From NCBI GenBank assembly GCA_902797965.1, contig CADBUY010000001.1, forward strand, positions 228,644 through 292,643: 64,000 nucleotides of DNA. The letters run 5' to 3'. A program made the translations under genes and the position numbers. The notes under the pieces are model-generated. The model worked only from the letters and a program-made list of their open reading frames with translations, had not been told where the DNA came from and did not search any database. Of this stretch, positions 52,368-62,146 are shown piece by piece; position 1 is the first letter of the stretch, and each line of letters starts with the position of its first letter. Source of the stretch: an uncultured bacterium. Lineage in GTDB: Bacteria > Cyanobacteriota > Vampirovibrionia > Gastranaerophilales > Gastranaerophilaceae.

Positions 52368-52396
52368 TTGACTTTTTTTCAAATTTCCTTCATAAT
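52368..52396 (+). promoter_or_regulatory. Promoter of fur
   Basis: TTGACT (52368-52373) and CATAAT (52391-52396) are 17 bases apart. The -10 box abuts a Fur-box-like sequence at 52397-52418, so Fur binding would block this promoter. Confidence 0.7.
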
Positions 52397-52418
52397 GATA
52401 ATGATAATAATTATCATT
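52397..52418. promoter_or_regulatory. Fur box
   Basis: GATAATGATAATAATTATC at 52397-52415 is very close to the classic Fur box GATAATGATAATCATTATC. A perfect 9-1-9 palindrome (AATGATAAT-A-ATTATCATT, 52400-52418) lies within it. Its place directly after the -10 box of fur indicates autoregulation. Confidence 0.8.
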
Positions 52419-52435
52419 AATGGGAAGTTGAGATT

Positions 52436-52876
52436 ATGAGGAATTCGAGGCAAAAAGAGATAATTTTGCGTGCTTTGGATGCACATAGAGTACATCCGAC
52501 AGCTGATGAATTGTATAAGTATATTCATCAGGAGCATGCTGATATCGGTGTTGCTACGGTTTATCGTAATCTTAATAAGTTTGCGGAAAAAGGAATAATC
52601 CGTAAAATTATTGGCTTAGATGGCTCTTCTCATTTTGATAGTTGTTTAGAACCGCATTATCACTTTATTTGTGATTGTTGCGGAAAGATTTATGACATTC
52701 CGATGGATATCGGGAAAGACCTTATTGCAAAAGCAGAAGAGTTTACCGATTGCAAAATTACTTCTATGGATATGACATTCAGAGGACTTTGCAGGGCGTG
52801 TGAGGACAAACACAACGGTAAATTTGTTTTTGATGAAGCAGAAACAGAGATGTTACTAACTGCGAGCATATCGTAA
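52436..52876 (+). CDS. fur: Fur-family metal-dependent repressor
   Basis: The 146-residue regulator of the Fur family has the winged helix 'HPTADELYKYIHQEHADIGVATVYRNLNKF' and a metal-binding C-terminal domain with 'EPHYHFICDCCGKIYDI' and the second CxxC in 'LCRACED'. Fur or PerR identity cannot be decided from sequence alone, but the Fur-type box on its own promoter favours iron-responsive Fur. Confidence 0.85.
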   Translation: MRNSRQKEIILRALDAHRVHPTADELYKYIHQEHADIGVATVYRNLNKFAEKGIIRKIIGLDGSSHFDSCLEPHYHFICDCCGKIYDIPMDIGKDLIAKAEEFTDCKITSMDMTFRGLCRACEDKHNGKFVFDEAETEMLLTASIS

Positions 52877-52917
52877 ACTTTGATTGTTAAATTGACAATT
52901 TATATAAGTTAATAAAT

Positions 52918-52947
52918 TTGGAAATATATCTTTCACAGTGGTATAAT
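52918..52947 (+). promoter_or_regulatory. Promoter of pyruvate formate-lyase genes
   Basis: TTGGAA (52918-52923) and TATAAT (52942-52947) are 18 bases apart, about 54 bases before the pflB ATG. No clear Fnr-type site is visible next to it. Confidence 0.6.
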
Positions 52948-53000
52948 AGAAGTTCGCTAAAAAATAGTTGAAAAAAAGTACAAAGGAGATAAACAGAGAA

Positions 53001-55106
53001 ATGGAAGCAACAATAGAGCGATCCGCAGAACCCAAATATTCAACAACAGAATTTATAGGCGGAAAATGGCAAAAAGAAATTAATGTAAGAGACTTTATAC
53101 AAAGAAATTACACGCAGTATAATGGAGATTCAAACTTCTTAGCAGGTCCTACGGACGCAACAAAAAAACTTTGGGAAGAATGCTGCGACTTATTTAAACA
53201 AGAGCGTGAAAATGGTGGTGTTCTTGATATGGATACCAAGATTGTTTCCACAATAACTTCTCATGGTGCAGGTTATATTGACCAACCTTTGGAAAAAATT
53301 GTTGGTTTACAGACTGATAAGCCTCTAAAACGTTCGCTTCAACCATTTGGCGGTATTAGAATGGCAGAGGGTGCTTGCAAATCTTACGGTTACGAAGTTG
53401 ACCCTGAAATAAGCGAGATTTTTACTAAATACAGAAAGACTCATAATCAGGGCGTATTTGATGCTTATACTCCTGAAATGAAACGTGCAAGACACGCTGC
53501 GATTTTAACAGGTTTGCCTGATGCTTACGGAAGAGGTCGTATTATAGGCGACTACAGAAGAATTGCTTTATATGGTATTGACAGACTTGTTTATGACAAG
53601 ATTGAACAACACAATTCAATTGATGGTGATATGACACCTGAAAAAATTCAATTAAAAGAAGAAATTTCAGAACAAATTCGTGCGTTGTGGGAAATGGCTG
53701 AACTTGGTAAAATCTACGGCTATGATATTACCAAACCTGCTCGTAATGCAAAAGAAGCCGTTCAATGGTTATACTTTGGATACTTGTCAGCAGTAAAAGA
53801 ACAAAACGGCGCTGCAATGAGTATCGGAAGAACATCTACTTTCTTAGATATATTTATTGAAAGAGATTTGCGTGACGGTATTATAACAGAAGAAGAAGCT
53901 CAAGAACTTATCGACCACTTTATTATGAAGTTGAGATTAGTAAAGTTTGCGAGAACACCTGAATATAATGCTTTGTTCTCCGGCGATCCTACATGGGTAA
54001 CGGAATCAATCGGTGGTGTGGGCGTTGATGGCCGCCACATGGTTACAAAGAACTCTTTTAGATATCTTCACACTTTAGAAAACTTAGGTACTGCTCCTGA
54101 ACCTAACTTAACAGTTTTGTGGTCAAAGAATTTACCGCATAACTTCAAACAGTACGCTGCACATATTTCGATTACAACTTCATCAATTCAGTATGAAAAT
54201 GATGATTTGATGCGACCTATTCATGGTGATGATTATGCAATTGCATGCTGCGTGTCTTCCATGGTTGTAGGTAAAGAAATGCAGTTCTTTGGTGCAAGAG
54301 CAAACCTTGCTAAATGCTTGTTATACGCAATTAACGGTGGTGTTGATGAAAGACTAAAAGAACAAGTCGGACCTAAATACAGACCTATTACATCAGAGTA
54401 TCTTGACTACAACGAGGTTATGGAAAAATATGAAGATATGATGGAATGGCTTGCCGGCTTGTATGTAAATACGTTGAACGTAATTCACTATATGCACGAC
54501 AAATACTGTTATGAACGCTCACAAATGGCACTTCATGACAGAGATGTTAAGAGATATTTTGCCACAGGTATTGCAGGTTTATCTGTTGTTGCAGATTCGC
54601 TTTCCGCAATCAAGTATGCGAAAGTTAAAACAATTCGTGATGAAAACGGCTTAGTTGTTGATTATGAAGTCGAAGGAGATTACCCTAAATACGGCAACAA
54701 TGATGATAGAGTTGACGAAATGGCTGTAGATTTGGTTCATAAATTTATGAACATGATTAGAAAACACACGACTTACAGAAACTCGATTCCGACAATGTCA
54801 ATCTTAACAATTACATCAAACGTAGTTTATGGAAAGAAAACAGGAAATACTCCTGACGGACGTAAAGCCGGAGTTCCACTAGCACCGGGAGCTAATCCAA
54901 TGCATGGACGTGATTCTAACGGTGCAGTAGCTTCACTTGCGTCAGTTGCAAAACTTCCGTTTAATGATGCACAAGATGGTATTTCAAACACATTCTCAAT
55001 TATTCCGAATGCTTTGGGTAAAGATGAAGTATTTATGGGTGATTTGGATATTTGTCTTGATTGCGGCTGCTCAACAGGGTTAAATATTGACGGAAACGAT
55101 TTTTAA
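53001..55106 (+). CDS. pflB: Pyruvate formate-lyase core, lacking the glycyl-radical C-terminus
   Basis: This protein of about 701 residues is the catalytic body of formate C-acetyltransferase, which converts pyruvate and CoA to formate and acetyl-CoA. The active-site pair sits in '[20 protein letters not shown]' (Cys416, Cys417; E. coli 418/419). Homology runs to '[11 protein letters not shown]', then a 25-residue unrelated tail ('[11 protein letters not shown]') and a stop. The normal 'RVSGYAV' radical loop is missing and is encoded by the next gene (55196). The ATG at 53001 has AAAGGAG upstream; the frame opens at a TTG at 52968. Activity should depend on the separate radical protein. Confidence 0.9.
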   Translation: MEATIERSAEPKYSTTEFIGGKWQKEINVRDFIQRNYTQYNGDSNFLAGPTDATKKLWEECCDLFKQERENGGVLDMDTKIVSTITSHGAGYIDQPLEKIVGLQTDKPLKRSLQPFGGIRMAEGACKSYGYEVDPEISEIFTKYRKTHNQGVFDAYTPEMKRARHAAILTGLPDAYGRGRIIGDYRRIALYGIDRLVYDKIEQHNSIDGDMTPEKIQLKEEISEQIRALWEMAELGKIYGYDITKPARNAKEAVQWLYFGYLSAVKEQNGAAMSIGRTSTFLDIFIERDLRDGIITEEEAQELIDHFIMKLRLVKFARTPEYNALFSGDPTWVTESIGGVGVDGRHMVTKNSFRYLHTLENLGTAPEPNLTVLWSKNLPHNFKQYAAHISITTSSIQYENDDLMRPIHGDDYAIACCVSSMVVGKEMQFFGARANLAKCLLYAINGGVDERLKEQVGPKYRPITSEYLDYNEVMEKYEDMMEWLAGLYVNTLNVIHYMHDKYCYERSQMALHDRDVKRYFATGIAGLSVVADSLSAIKYAKVKTIRDENGLVVDYEVEGDYPKYGNNDDRVDEMAVDLVHKFMNMIRKHTTYRNSIPTMSILTITSNVVYGKKTGNTPDGRKAGVPLAPGANPMHGRDSNGAVASLASVAKLPFNDAQDGISNTFSIIPNALGKDEVFMGDLDICLDCGCSTGLNIDGNDF

Positions 55107-55195
55107 ATAAAAAAATCGGTCGGATTTACGAATCTGATAAATAAAAGAAAGTAGGTTGGGGTTTCACCCCGACAATAACTAAAAGGAGAAATAAA
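55107..55195. other. Spacer between the two pyruvate formate-lyase genes
   Basis: These 89 bases contain 'TCGGTCGGATTT' (about 55116) and 'GTAGGTTGGGGTTTCACCCC' (55151-55170). The latter forms a GGGGT/ACCCC hairpin. Similar 'GGTCGGATTT' and 'GTAGGTTGGG' sequences occur at 48347 and 2393, so part of the spacer looks like a dispersed intergenic repeat. A strong Shine-Dalgarno, AAAAGGAGAA, ends the spacer. Confidence 0.6.
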
Positions 55196-55624
55196 ATGAC
55201 AACTCAACAAGAAGAAAATTTAATAAATTTGCTAGACGGATACGTTGAAAAAGGCGGGCACCACTTGAATGTAAACGTATTCAACAGAGAAACTTTGCTT
55301 GATGCTCAAGCTCATCCTGAAAAATATCCTCAGCTTACAGTTCGTGTTTCAGGGTATGCTGTTAATTTTATAAAATTAACTAAAGAACAACAGGATGATG
55401 TTATTTCCCGTACTTTCCACGCTTCACTCGGCGGCGGTATGGATATAACAAAACAACAAACAACAATTGAAAACAAAGTTGAAACTGAAGAATTAATGGA
55501 ATACACACCTGCTCAGGAAACACAAACAATTCCTAGAACAAGCGTTGGTTCTATGTCTATGCCGTCTGATTTTGCCAGAAAATCAAGAATTGATATTGAT
55601 ACAAAAGAAAAAGTAAAAATATAA
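55196..55624 (+). CDS. Detached glycyl-radical domain of pyruvate formate-lyase
   Basis: The 142-residue protein corresponds to the C-terminus of pyruvate formate-lyase. '[20 protein letters not shown]' matches the point where the upstream gene stops. It continues through '[19 protein letters not shown]' with the radical Gly53 and '[15 protein letters not shown]'. About 60 extra residues follow ('[10 protein letters not shown]' and onward). Unlike the spare-part protein YfiD/GrcA it has no unrelated 60-residue N-terminus; it continues the homology exactly. The ATG has AAAAGGAG 7 bases upstream. It presumably assembles with the core to give active enzyme. Confidence 0.87.
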   Translation: MTTQQEENLINLLDGYVEKGGHHLNVNVFNRETLLDAQAHPEKYPQLTVRVSGYAVNFIKLTKEQQDDVISRTFHASLGGGMDITKQQTTIENKVETEELMEYTPAQETQTIPRTSVGSMSMPSDFARKSRIDIDTKEKVKI

Positions 55625-55678
55625 TAAGGTAATTATATACCACTTACCGCAAAATCAGACTTCAAGAATTGTTATACC

Positions 55679-55774
55679 GTCATTTTGAGGAACTATGTTC
55701 CTAAAAATCCGGCTTTTTATAAAATAACAGTTTTTAATTAGCCTGATTCTTCACCATTACGGGTTCAGAATGAC
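55679..55774. repeat. Imperfect inverted repeat, MITE-like
   Basis: The ends GTCATTTTGA (55679) and TTCAGAATGAC (to 55774) are imperfect inverted copies of each other and resemble the arms of the repeat at 18336-18402. The interior is AT-rich and without a gene. It looks like a degenerate dispersed intergenic element. Confidence 0.45.
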
Positions 55775-55826
55775 TTTTTGTAGTAACTTGTATATAGCAA
55801 CCTATAATAATTAATGAAAAAAATTA

Positions 55827-55861
55827 AAGAGGGGCGAAAGTATTATGCTTCCGCCCCTCTT
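55827..55861 (-). terminator. Terminator of the 189-residue protein gene
   Basis: Arms AAGAGGGGCG (55827-55836) and CGCCCCTCTT (55852-55861), extended by AAG/CTT, form a very stable stem. On the minus strand TTTAATTTTTTTC follows, so it ends the transcript of the gene at 55932-56501. Confidence 0.8.
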
Positions 55862-55931
55862 CTTCTATGGGTTATCACTAAGTTGAAATATCTTAGTTTT
55901 ATGTATAAGAAAATATTTAAAAAAGTCAAAT

Positions 55932-56501
55932 TTATGCAATAACTGTATCAGCAAATTCAACAAGTTTTGATAAATCTTCTGCTTTCAGCGCTTCATCAAA
56001 TTTTTCTTTGTATGAAACTGCATCAGTTGTATTAACACTCTCAGGCAATTTTATGTCCGTATTATTTTTTGATTCTACAAAACCCTTATTAATAATCAGA
56101 AATTCTTTGTAAGCAGAAAGTATTTTGCTAATCTTGTTTTCAAATTCAAAGTTTTGTCCGAGAAAATATTTCATATCTTTAGGAAACAGTTCCGTAAATC
56201 TAATCATAAAATCTGTTTCTAATGTATTTTCTTCTTCATCATATTCTTTTCCATAGCAATGATTATTTAATATCTCCTGTTCATCTTGTGTTTTGATGTA
56301 TGCAGCCCACATCAAACATCCTACATAAAAGCCGAGATTATTATAAAATACATCAAGTATTTTTTTATAATATTGTCTGAACTTCATCTTCTTTTGAGAA
56401 AAATTTCTGAAACGATTAATATCTGCATATAAATATTCTATAGTACCTTGAAATGCCATTACAAAAGGACTAAATCCCGGATCAAATTCTAAACCTGCCA
56501 T
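55932..56501 (-). CDS. Hypothetical helical protein
   Basis: I do not recognise this 189-residue protein. It is mostly helical, with aromatic-rich N-terminus ('FSPFVMAFQGTIEYLYADIN', then 'GFYVGCLMWAAY') and an acidic, Lys-rich C-terminus. No signal peptide is apparent. It is divergent from the giant calpain-like gene, 199 bases away, and ends at a strong terminator. Confidence 0.6.
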   Translation of the reverse strand: MAGLEFDPGFSPFVMAFQGTIEYLYADINRFRNFSQKKMKFRQYYKKILDVFYNNLGFYVGCLMWAAYIKTQDEQEILNNHCYGKEYDEEENTLETDFMIRFTELFPKDMKYFLGQNFEFENKISKILSAYKEFLIINKGFVESKNNTDIKLPESVNTTDAVSYKEKFDEALKAEDLSKLVEFADTVIA

Positions 56502-56700
56502 TAAATACCCTCCATTTAATTAATTTAATATTATCATACTAAACCTTTTATAATCAATGATACAGATTAGTATTTCAAATCAAAACCTTATTATACTATG
56601 TTAACAAATGTAACGTTTTTAGAAATTCTGTATTATATATTCTAAAGTTTTTTCTAAAAATGCCGTAAAACATGTAGTATTGAACACTGAGGATACAGAA

Positions 56701-59700
56701 GTGGGCTTTGGCGAATTCTTTTTATCATCAAAAAAAGGTATAGGCATAAATATAGCCAACCTTAAAGATAATATAAAGCGTGAAGATTATTCGGGAAATA
56801 GTAAACTTCAGGCAATATTTGACATGTTTGATTTGGATGATAAAAAAGATGGAATATTGTCAGCTTCGAATAAACAGGGTAAAAATGAGATACAGTCAAT
56901 CTTTGAAAAGCTTGGGAAAGCCGATACAAATACAGACGGTGTAATAGATGATATTGAAGCAAAAAAATTTTTACAGAAGTTTTTACCTAATTCTAATATC
57001 ACCTCTTCTGAATTATTTACTTTTTTAACTTCTCTTATTGATACAGATAAAATAAAGCCAAATGAAAATTCTCAAACGAGTACTAAAAAGCCTATGACAG
57101 AAGCAGAAGTTCAATCAGGAGTGATAGAATCATTACGTGCCGATACAGACGAAACGCTTTCAATTTTGCAGCAAAAAAATAACGGTAAAATTTCAGATAT
57201 GTACGATTCTATGAAAGAATTTTTTAATTCAGATACATCATCTGCAAAAGTTATGGAAGCTGCCGTAAATCAGGCTCAAGGTGCTAAATCTATGGAAAAA
57301 GCCCAAAAAGGTGAGCTTACTAAAGGAGAATATATCAGAGAGAATAAAGCCCGTTTAAAAGAAATGATGAAAAACAGGTTATACAAAAAAGATAAGGATG
57401 GTGTAGATTATATAGATAAAAACAGAGCATCACTGAATATGTCCAGAAAAGATTTTGAAGCATTAATGCTTGCAACAATTGAACGTATGACAGAGGATAT
57501 GGATATTAAAGATGTAAAAGAAAAAATGCGTCAGTTACCTCAAACAACCGAAGCCGGTGACAGATTTTTGATGGATAAAGTAAAAGAAAATGCAGTTGTT
57601 TTATATGGAAGATCAAAACAGGCAGGATGTTCAACCATAGATTCTTCAATGAAATATATCACAAATACAAAAAGACCTGCTCTTCCAAGTCCTAGTGATG
57701 ATAAATTAATGACTTTTGAAGAAGTGTTTTACTATGAACAGGGCATCAATTATTCAAAAGAAGCTTGTGAAGAATATCTTAACGATAAAAACGAACTTAA
57801 TATGAAACTTGGTGCATATAATAAGTCTTTACAGTTTAAAACAGAATCGGACAATATTCTAAAAGAAAAAGATGTAGAAAAAGCATTAAATAAACTGATA
57901 GAATTATTTGAAAACTTTTATAGAAATCCAATAGAACCTGATTTAGCATTTAATAATTTACAGTCAATAATACAAGCGAAAAAACTACCAATACATCTTA
58001 CTCAGGATGAAAACGGCAAAATAAATATGTCGGTAGAAATAGGTTCCGACGATTTATTAAAGAACTACGTATCAGATATTTTGTCCGCAGAAAGTGATAT
58101 TCAAAATGATAGAATAAATAAAATTTTTGGAGGAAATGCAGAAGAAAAAATATCAGAATTACAGACAAAAGTCGAGGCTGCTCATGAAAAAGCGTATGGA
58201 AACGATTTTTCATCTACTTTGGGTAAGATGATGATGGAGGATAATAAAACCTTTATACAAAGATATTCAGGCTATGCTTCAATGACAGGTATGGGATTAA
58301 TGCTTGTAGGCGGAGTTTTGTGTGTGACACCGGCAGCGGGTTTGGGAGCCGGTATGGTAGCAGTCGGTCAAACGTTGGCAATGACAGGAATGGCATCAGA
58401 AAGTGTATTGGGCTTTGCTGAAGCTGTTACTAGAGAGCATGGTGCAGAAGATGGTGAGTACGAAGAATTAACAAAGAATCTTATTATCAATGCAGGCGGA
58501 TTTATCATAGGTTATAGAGCAGGTAAAGCTGGAGATTTGGCATTCCAAAAACTTATTGGCAAAAAGCTTTCTGATGTTTTAAAAATAAATATTACACAAA
58601 ATAATAGAGCTGCCGCATTAAAACAAGTATTTTCAGATAAAGAATTGTTGTTGAATTTTGTGAAAGCAGGCGTTGCAAAAATAAGTTCTGACTTTTTGAT
58701 TTCATTTACAGGTGACTTAGTAATGATGGGTGTTCTTGATACTGAAGACGATGTTTTATCACTGCTTAAATCAAATTTAATGGGTATAATGGTAGGAACA
58801 AGCGGAGACATTGCTTCAACAGCAAAACTGGGTAAAAAAGGAAAGACTTATGAAGCTTTGATAAAGAAAGAAAAAGAAGGTAATTTATCTAAACAAGCAG
58901 CAGATGCACTTAATAATCTTCGCCAAGACCCTGATATCCAAAGGGCGTATGACATTAAAACAGGAAACCCTAAAAATTTCAGTAATGTTGATGTAAATAG
59001 TAAAGAATTAAAAACTGTAAAAGAGGAATTAAAAATATCAGAAGAGCTTTCTGATGCCTCTGCGCATGAAGTATCTGCAACTGTAGATATATCAAAAATT
59101 CAAGACATTCGGAAATTTGGCGAAATTTTTAACAGAATGTTTGTAGGAAAAGATATTACAGCTAAAGTACTTCAAGATGCCGGATTCTCAAATGAAGAAA
59201 TCGCATCATTGCGTGGACAATATTCAAAATTGGATATTTTGACACCTGTTATACGAGAATTAATAAATATGAACGAGATTTCTTCAAAAGAAGAAATTAT
59301 GGAATTTATTGAATACAATATTAATAATTCTGAATATCTTGCAATGACACCATATATTAATAATAAGAATATAGAATGGCTTATGCAGGCAGGAAATATG
59401 GATAGAGGGGAAGCATTGGAAGTTCTGTCGCAAATTTATGGTGAAAAATCACTTGATATTAACACATTTAAAGACGGAATAATTAGAGCACAAAAAGAAA
59501 ATATCTCATTCCAGGAAGCTATCAAAAAAAATCATCAAGAAGATCAATTTTTATTAGAGGAATTGACTAATGAAGATTACAATAAAGAAATTGCAGATGA
59601 GATAATAAATTTTCAATCAAAATCAGAAGCTTTGGATTGCGAATATGACAACGTTCTTAGCGGTTTAAATGAAAATGGTTTTAAAATGATGAAAATTTTA

Positions 59701-62145
59701 ATGGATGCATCAAAGAAAGGTGATAATGAATTCATACAAAATATTCATAATATCCGAATGATAGTAGATGATTTGCAAAAGTATTTTTCTGTAGATGAAG
59801 TAGAGCAAATTATTAATATGAAAAATGACAAAGGTGAACCTATAATTAATAGAAATTCATATGATAAACTTGCAAGGAATAAATTTGATGATATAAATCT
59901 TCCGATGACTCCTGAAAAATTAAATAATATCAAAAATCAACTTAGAGAAAGATTTGTAAATATCACTGATAAAGATTTGGCTTCAATATCATCTCAGATA
60001 AAAGACAGTAAGTCGGCTACTCTAATCTCAAGATTATTGTCAGAAAAAAATCAAGAAGACAATAAATTCCTATATGATCTTGATATGATAGAAGCCGCTG
60101 CAAAATATCTTAATAAATATCCGGATAATAAATATATAATTGAGATGATACATAATAAAACACAAAATATTTCAGACAATAAATTCTTTGATATGGCTTA
60201 TCCGGAAATAATAAAGATGTTAGAGAATTGTAAATCAGATGGAGATTTTATTATTAATGAGCTATTAAAACCAAAAAGTGAGAATATTCACTGGAGATTA
60301 ATCGGTTTTGCTTGCCACAGTATCAATAATTGCGGCAATTATAGATTAGCTCAGGATGTTGCAGGCGATCTTTTAACAAGATATTGGGAAAATGATTATA
60401 ACGCAGGTGTTTTAGCTAAATTTACTGACGAGAAATCTATTTTACTTATTCAAAAAATGGTAGATTTACGTGAAGCAGATAAAAGTCAGACATATACAAA
60501 TACGGATATAACAAGATTGATGACTAAATACCAGTTAAGTGAAAATAAAGATATCGCTGAACAGTTAGTAAAAACAATTGTTGAAAATAAATTACATATA
60601 AATGCCTTTGATACATTGTTAAGTGCACATAATTATGATGCAGAAAATGGAACTCATTGCAAAGATTTTGCTATCAGTATACTTAGTATAAAAGATGAAC
60701 AGGGTGTGCATAAATATAGCGCAAGAACTATAGAGATGATACTTAGTAATTTGCCACAACCTATAAAAGATAAAAATTTGGAGTATGTAAAAAGTGTAAT
60801 AATAAAGTATCCGACACTTACAACAAAAGAAATACTGGATATAGTGAAAGGACGCTCTGTAGAAATAGAACCTGTTTATGAATATCCGTTTGGAGAAAAT
60901 GGAATATTTGCAAAAGAGTACAGTAGAATAACTACAACAGAAGCATATAAAAAGTTGCCACAGGAAATAAAGTCAGAACTTTTTGATTACCTAAATGATT
61001 TAGTAAAACAAGATCCAAACAGATTTAAAAGGCTTGTGGATTCAGGCTATTTTGAATTATGTTCGCAAGGTAAATTAGATATTAATGATTTAATTTCAAA
61101 TATTGGAACAAGAAAATTTTTCTCTAAAAATTTCCTTAATGATGTAAAAAGAATGTCAAGTGGTGAGCCGTTGGTTAAAGAATACCCATCGGGAACTTCT
61201 CTATCAAAAATAGCATCTGAAGTTGACATAGGTGAAGTAGCTTCTTTAGATGGCAAGTTATATGTAAATGACAATGGTAAAATAGTTCAATTAAAAATAA
61301 CGAAAGAAAAATTTGAAGAATTATTCCCATTAGAAAGCCGATTTAATTCAAAACAAGGCTCGTTAGGTGATTGTTGGCTTGTATCTGCGTTAGACGAATT
61401 AATGGATGTTCCGAACGGACGAGCAAAATTATATCAATTATTTGAACAGAATGGAAATGACATTACAGTAACCATTCCTTCAAAAGAAAATGTACAAATA
61501 ACAAACGAACTGGAAGATGGTACTTATGAAATAAGCTGGAAAGAAGAATTTGCCGAACCATATAAAATTACATTTAAAAACGGTATGCCTATTAAGTCGA
61601 AAAACGGAAAACAGATTAATGGATGTAAAGGTTTCCAACTTATAGAACAAGCATATTCATATAATCGTGCGGCTGATTTTGATAAGGAAATTACTCTGGA
61701 TGAAATGGAAGTATTATTTGATGTTGATCAACAAATGAAGCATTTAGCAGGAGGACATTCACGAGAGTTTATATCATCGATTTTAGAATATCGTTTTGAA
61801 GAACCAAATCTTTATGATAAAAATAATGAGCTTGTTGGGCAGGGTATGGAACCAAGCAAAAATATTAATGCTACAATCAATCTTATAAAAGCCGTAGCAA
61901 ATTCAGACAACATATTATTATATGCTTCTACATTGCATAAGGCGGATAATGCATCCAGATTAGAAAAGGATCTCGCTCCTTCTTATGATTTATATAGTAA
62001 TCACGCATATTCAATTAAAGGTTTTAACGAGGAACGAGGTTTGGTATACTTTACTAATCCATGGAATACTAATACAATAGTAGAAATGGATGTCTATACT
62101 TTCTTAGATTATATTGATTATGTAACTTACTTAAAGGTTAACTAA
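56701..62145 (+). CDS. Giant calpain-like cysteine protease with EF-hand
   Basis: This protein of about 1814 residues ends in a calpain (C2-type) protease domain. 'QGSLGDCWLVSAL' carries the catalytic Cys (about 1558), 'SNHAYSIKGF' the His (about 1768) and 'FTNPWN' the Asn (about 1786), in the right order and spacing. Near the N-terminus 'DTNTDGVIDDIE' (about 80-91) is a canonical EF-hand loop; a weaker one precedes it. Residues about 525-580 are Gly/Met-rich and hydrophobic and could insert in a membrane. The remaining 1000 residues are helical and unassigned. There is no signal peptide. The GTG at 56701 has GAGG upstream; a TTG at 56680 is an alternative. Bacterial calpains have no settled role. 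Confidence 0.8.
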   Translation: MGFGEFFLSSKKGIGINIANLKDNIKREDYSGNSKLQAIFDMFDLDDKKDGILSASNKQGKNEIQSIFEKLGKADTNTDGVIDDIEAKKFLQKFLPNSNITSSELFTFLTSLIDTDKIKPNENSQTSTKKPMTEAEVQSGVIESLRADTDETLSILQQKNNGKISDMYDSMKEFFNSDTSSAKVMEAAVNQAQGAKSMEKAQKGELTKGEYIRENKARLKEMMKNRLYKKDKDGVDYIDKNRASLNMSRKDFEALMLATIERMTEDMDIKDVKEKMRQLPQTTEAGDRFLMDKVKENAVVLYGRSKQAGCSTIDSSMKYITNTKRPALPSPSDDKLMTFEEVFYYEQGINYSKEACEEYLNDKNELNMKLGAYNKSLQFKTESDNILKEKDVEKALNKLIELFENFYRNPIEPDLAFNNLQSIIQAKKLPIHLTQDENGKINMSVEIGSDDLLKNYVSDILSAESDIQNDRINKIFGGNAEEKISELQTKVEAAHEKAYGNDFSSTLGKMMMEDNKTFIQRYSGYASMTGMGLMLVGGVLCVTPAAGLGAGMVAVGQTLAMTGMASESVLGFAEAVTREHGAEDGEYEELTKNLIINAGGFIIGYRAGKAGDLAFQKLIGKKLSDVLKINITQNNRAAALKQVFSDKELLLNFVKAGVAKISSDFLISFTGDLVMMGVLDTEDDVLSLLKSNLMGIMVGTSGDIASTAKLGKKGKTYEALIKKEKEGNLSKQAADALNNLRQDPDIQRAYDIKTGNPKNFSNVDVNSKELKTVKEELKISEELSDASAHEVSATVDISKIQDIRKFGEIFNRMFVGKDITAKVLQDAGFSNEEIASLRGQYSKLDILTPVIRELINMNEISSKEEIMEFIEYNINNSEYLAMTPYINNKNIEWLMQAGNMDRGEALEVLSQIYGEKSLDINTFKDGIIRAQKENISFQEAIKKNHQEDQFLLEELTNEDYNKEIADEIINFQSKSEALDCEYDNVLSGLNENGFKMMKILMDASKKGDNEFIQNIHNIRMIVDDLQKYFSVDEVEQIINMKNDKGEPIINRNSYDKLARNKFDDINLPMTPEKLNNIKNQLRERFVNITDKDLASISSQIKDSKSATLISRLLSEKNQEDNKFLYDLDMIEAAAKYLNKYPDNKYIIEMIHNKTQNISDNKFFDMAYPEIIKMLENCKSDGDFIINELLKPKSENIHWRLIGFACHSINNCGNYRLAQDVAGDLLTRYWENDYNAGVLAKFTDEKSILLIQKMVDLREADKSQTYTNTDITRLMTKYQLSENKDIAEQLVKTIVENKLHINAFDTLLSAHNYDAENGTHCKDFAISILSIKDEQGVHKYSARTIEMILSNLPQPIKDKNLEYVKSVIIKYPTLTTKEILDIVKGRSVEIEPVYEYPFGENGIFAKEYSRITTTEAYKKLPQEIKSELFDYLNDLVKQDPNRFKRLVDSGYFELCSQGKLDINDLISNIGTRKFFSKNFLNDVKRMSSGEPLVKEYPSGTSLSKIASEVDIGEVASLDGKLYVNDNGKIVQLKITKEKFEELFPLESRFNSKQGSLGDCWLVSALDELMDVPNGRAKLYQLFEQNGNDITVTIPSKENVQITNELEDGTYEISWKEEFAEPYKITFKNGMPIKSKNGKQINGCKGFQLIEQAYSYNRAADFDKEITLDEMEVLFDVDQQMKHLAGGHSREFISSILEYRFEEPNLYDKNNELVGQGMEPSKNINATINLIKAVANSDNILLYASTLHKADNASRLEKDLAPSYDLYSNHAYSIKGFNEERGLVYFTNPWNTNTIVEMDVYTFLDYIDYVTYLKVN

Positions 62146-62146
62146 T

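Noticed and set aside
55050..55200. A simple frameshift or sequencing error as the cause of the pflB split
   Set aside because: The spacer is 89 bases of non-homologous sequence, the core has a different tail, and the second gene has its own Shine-Dalgarno and ATG; a single indel cannot restore one frame.
55196..55624. A YfiD/GrcA spare-part protein
   Set aside because: Those have an unrelated N-terminal domain of about 60 residues; this protein continues the pflB homology from the break point, and the core lacks its own radical loop.
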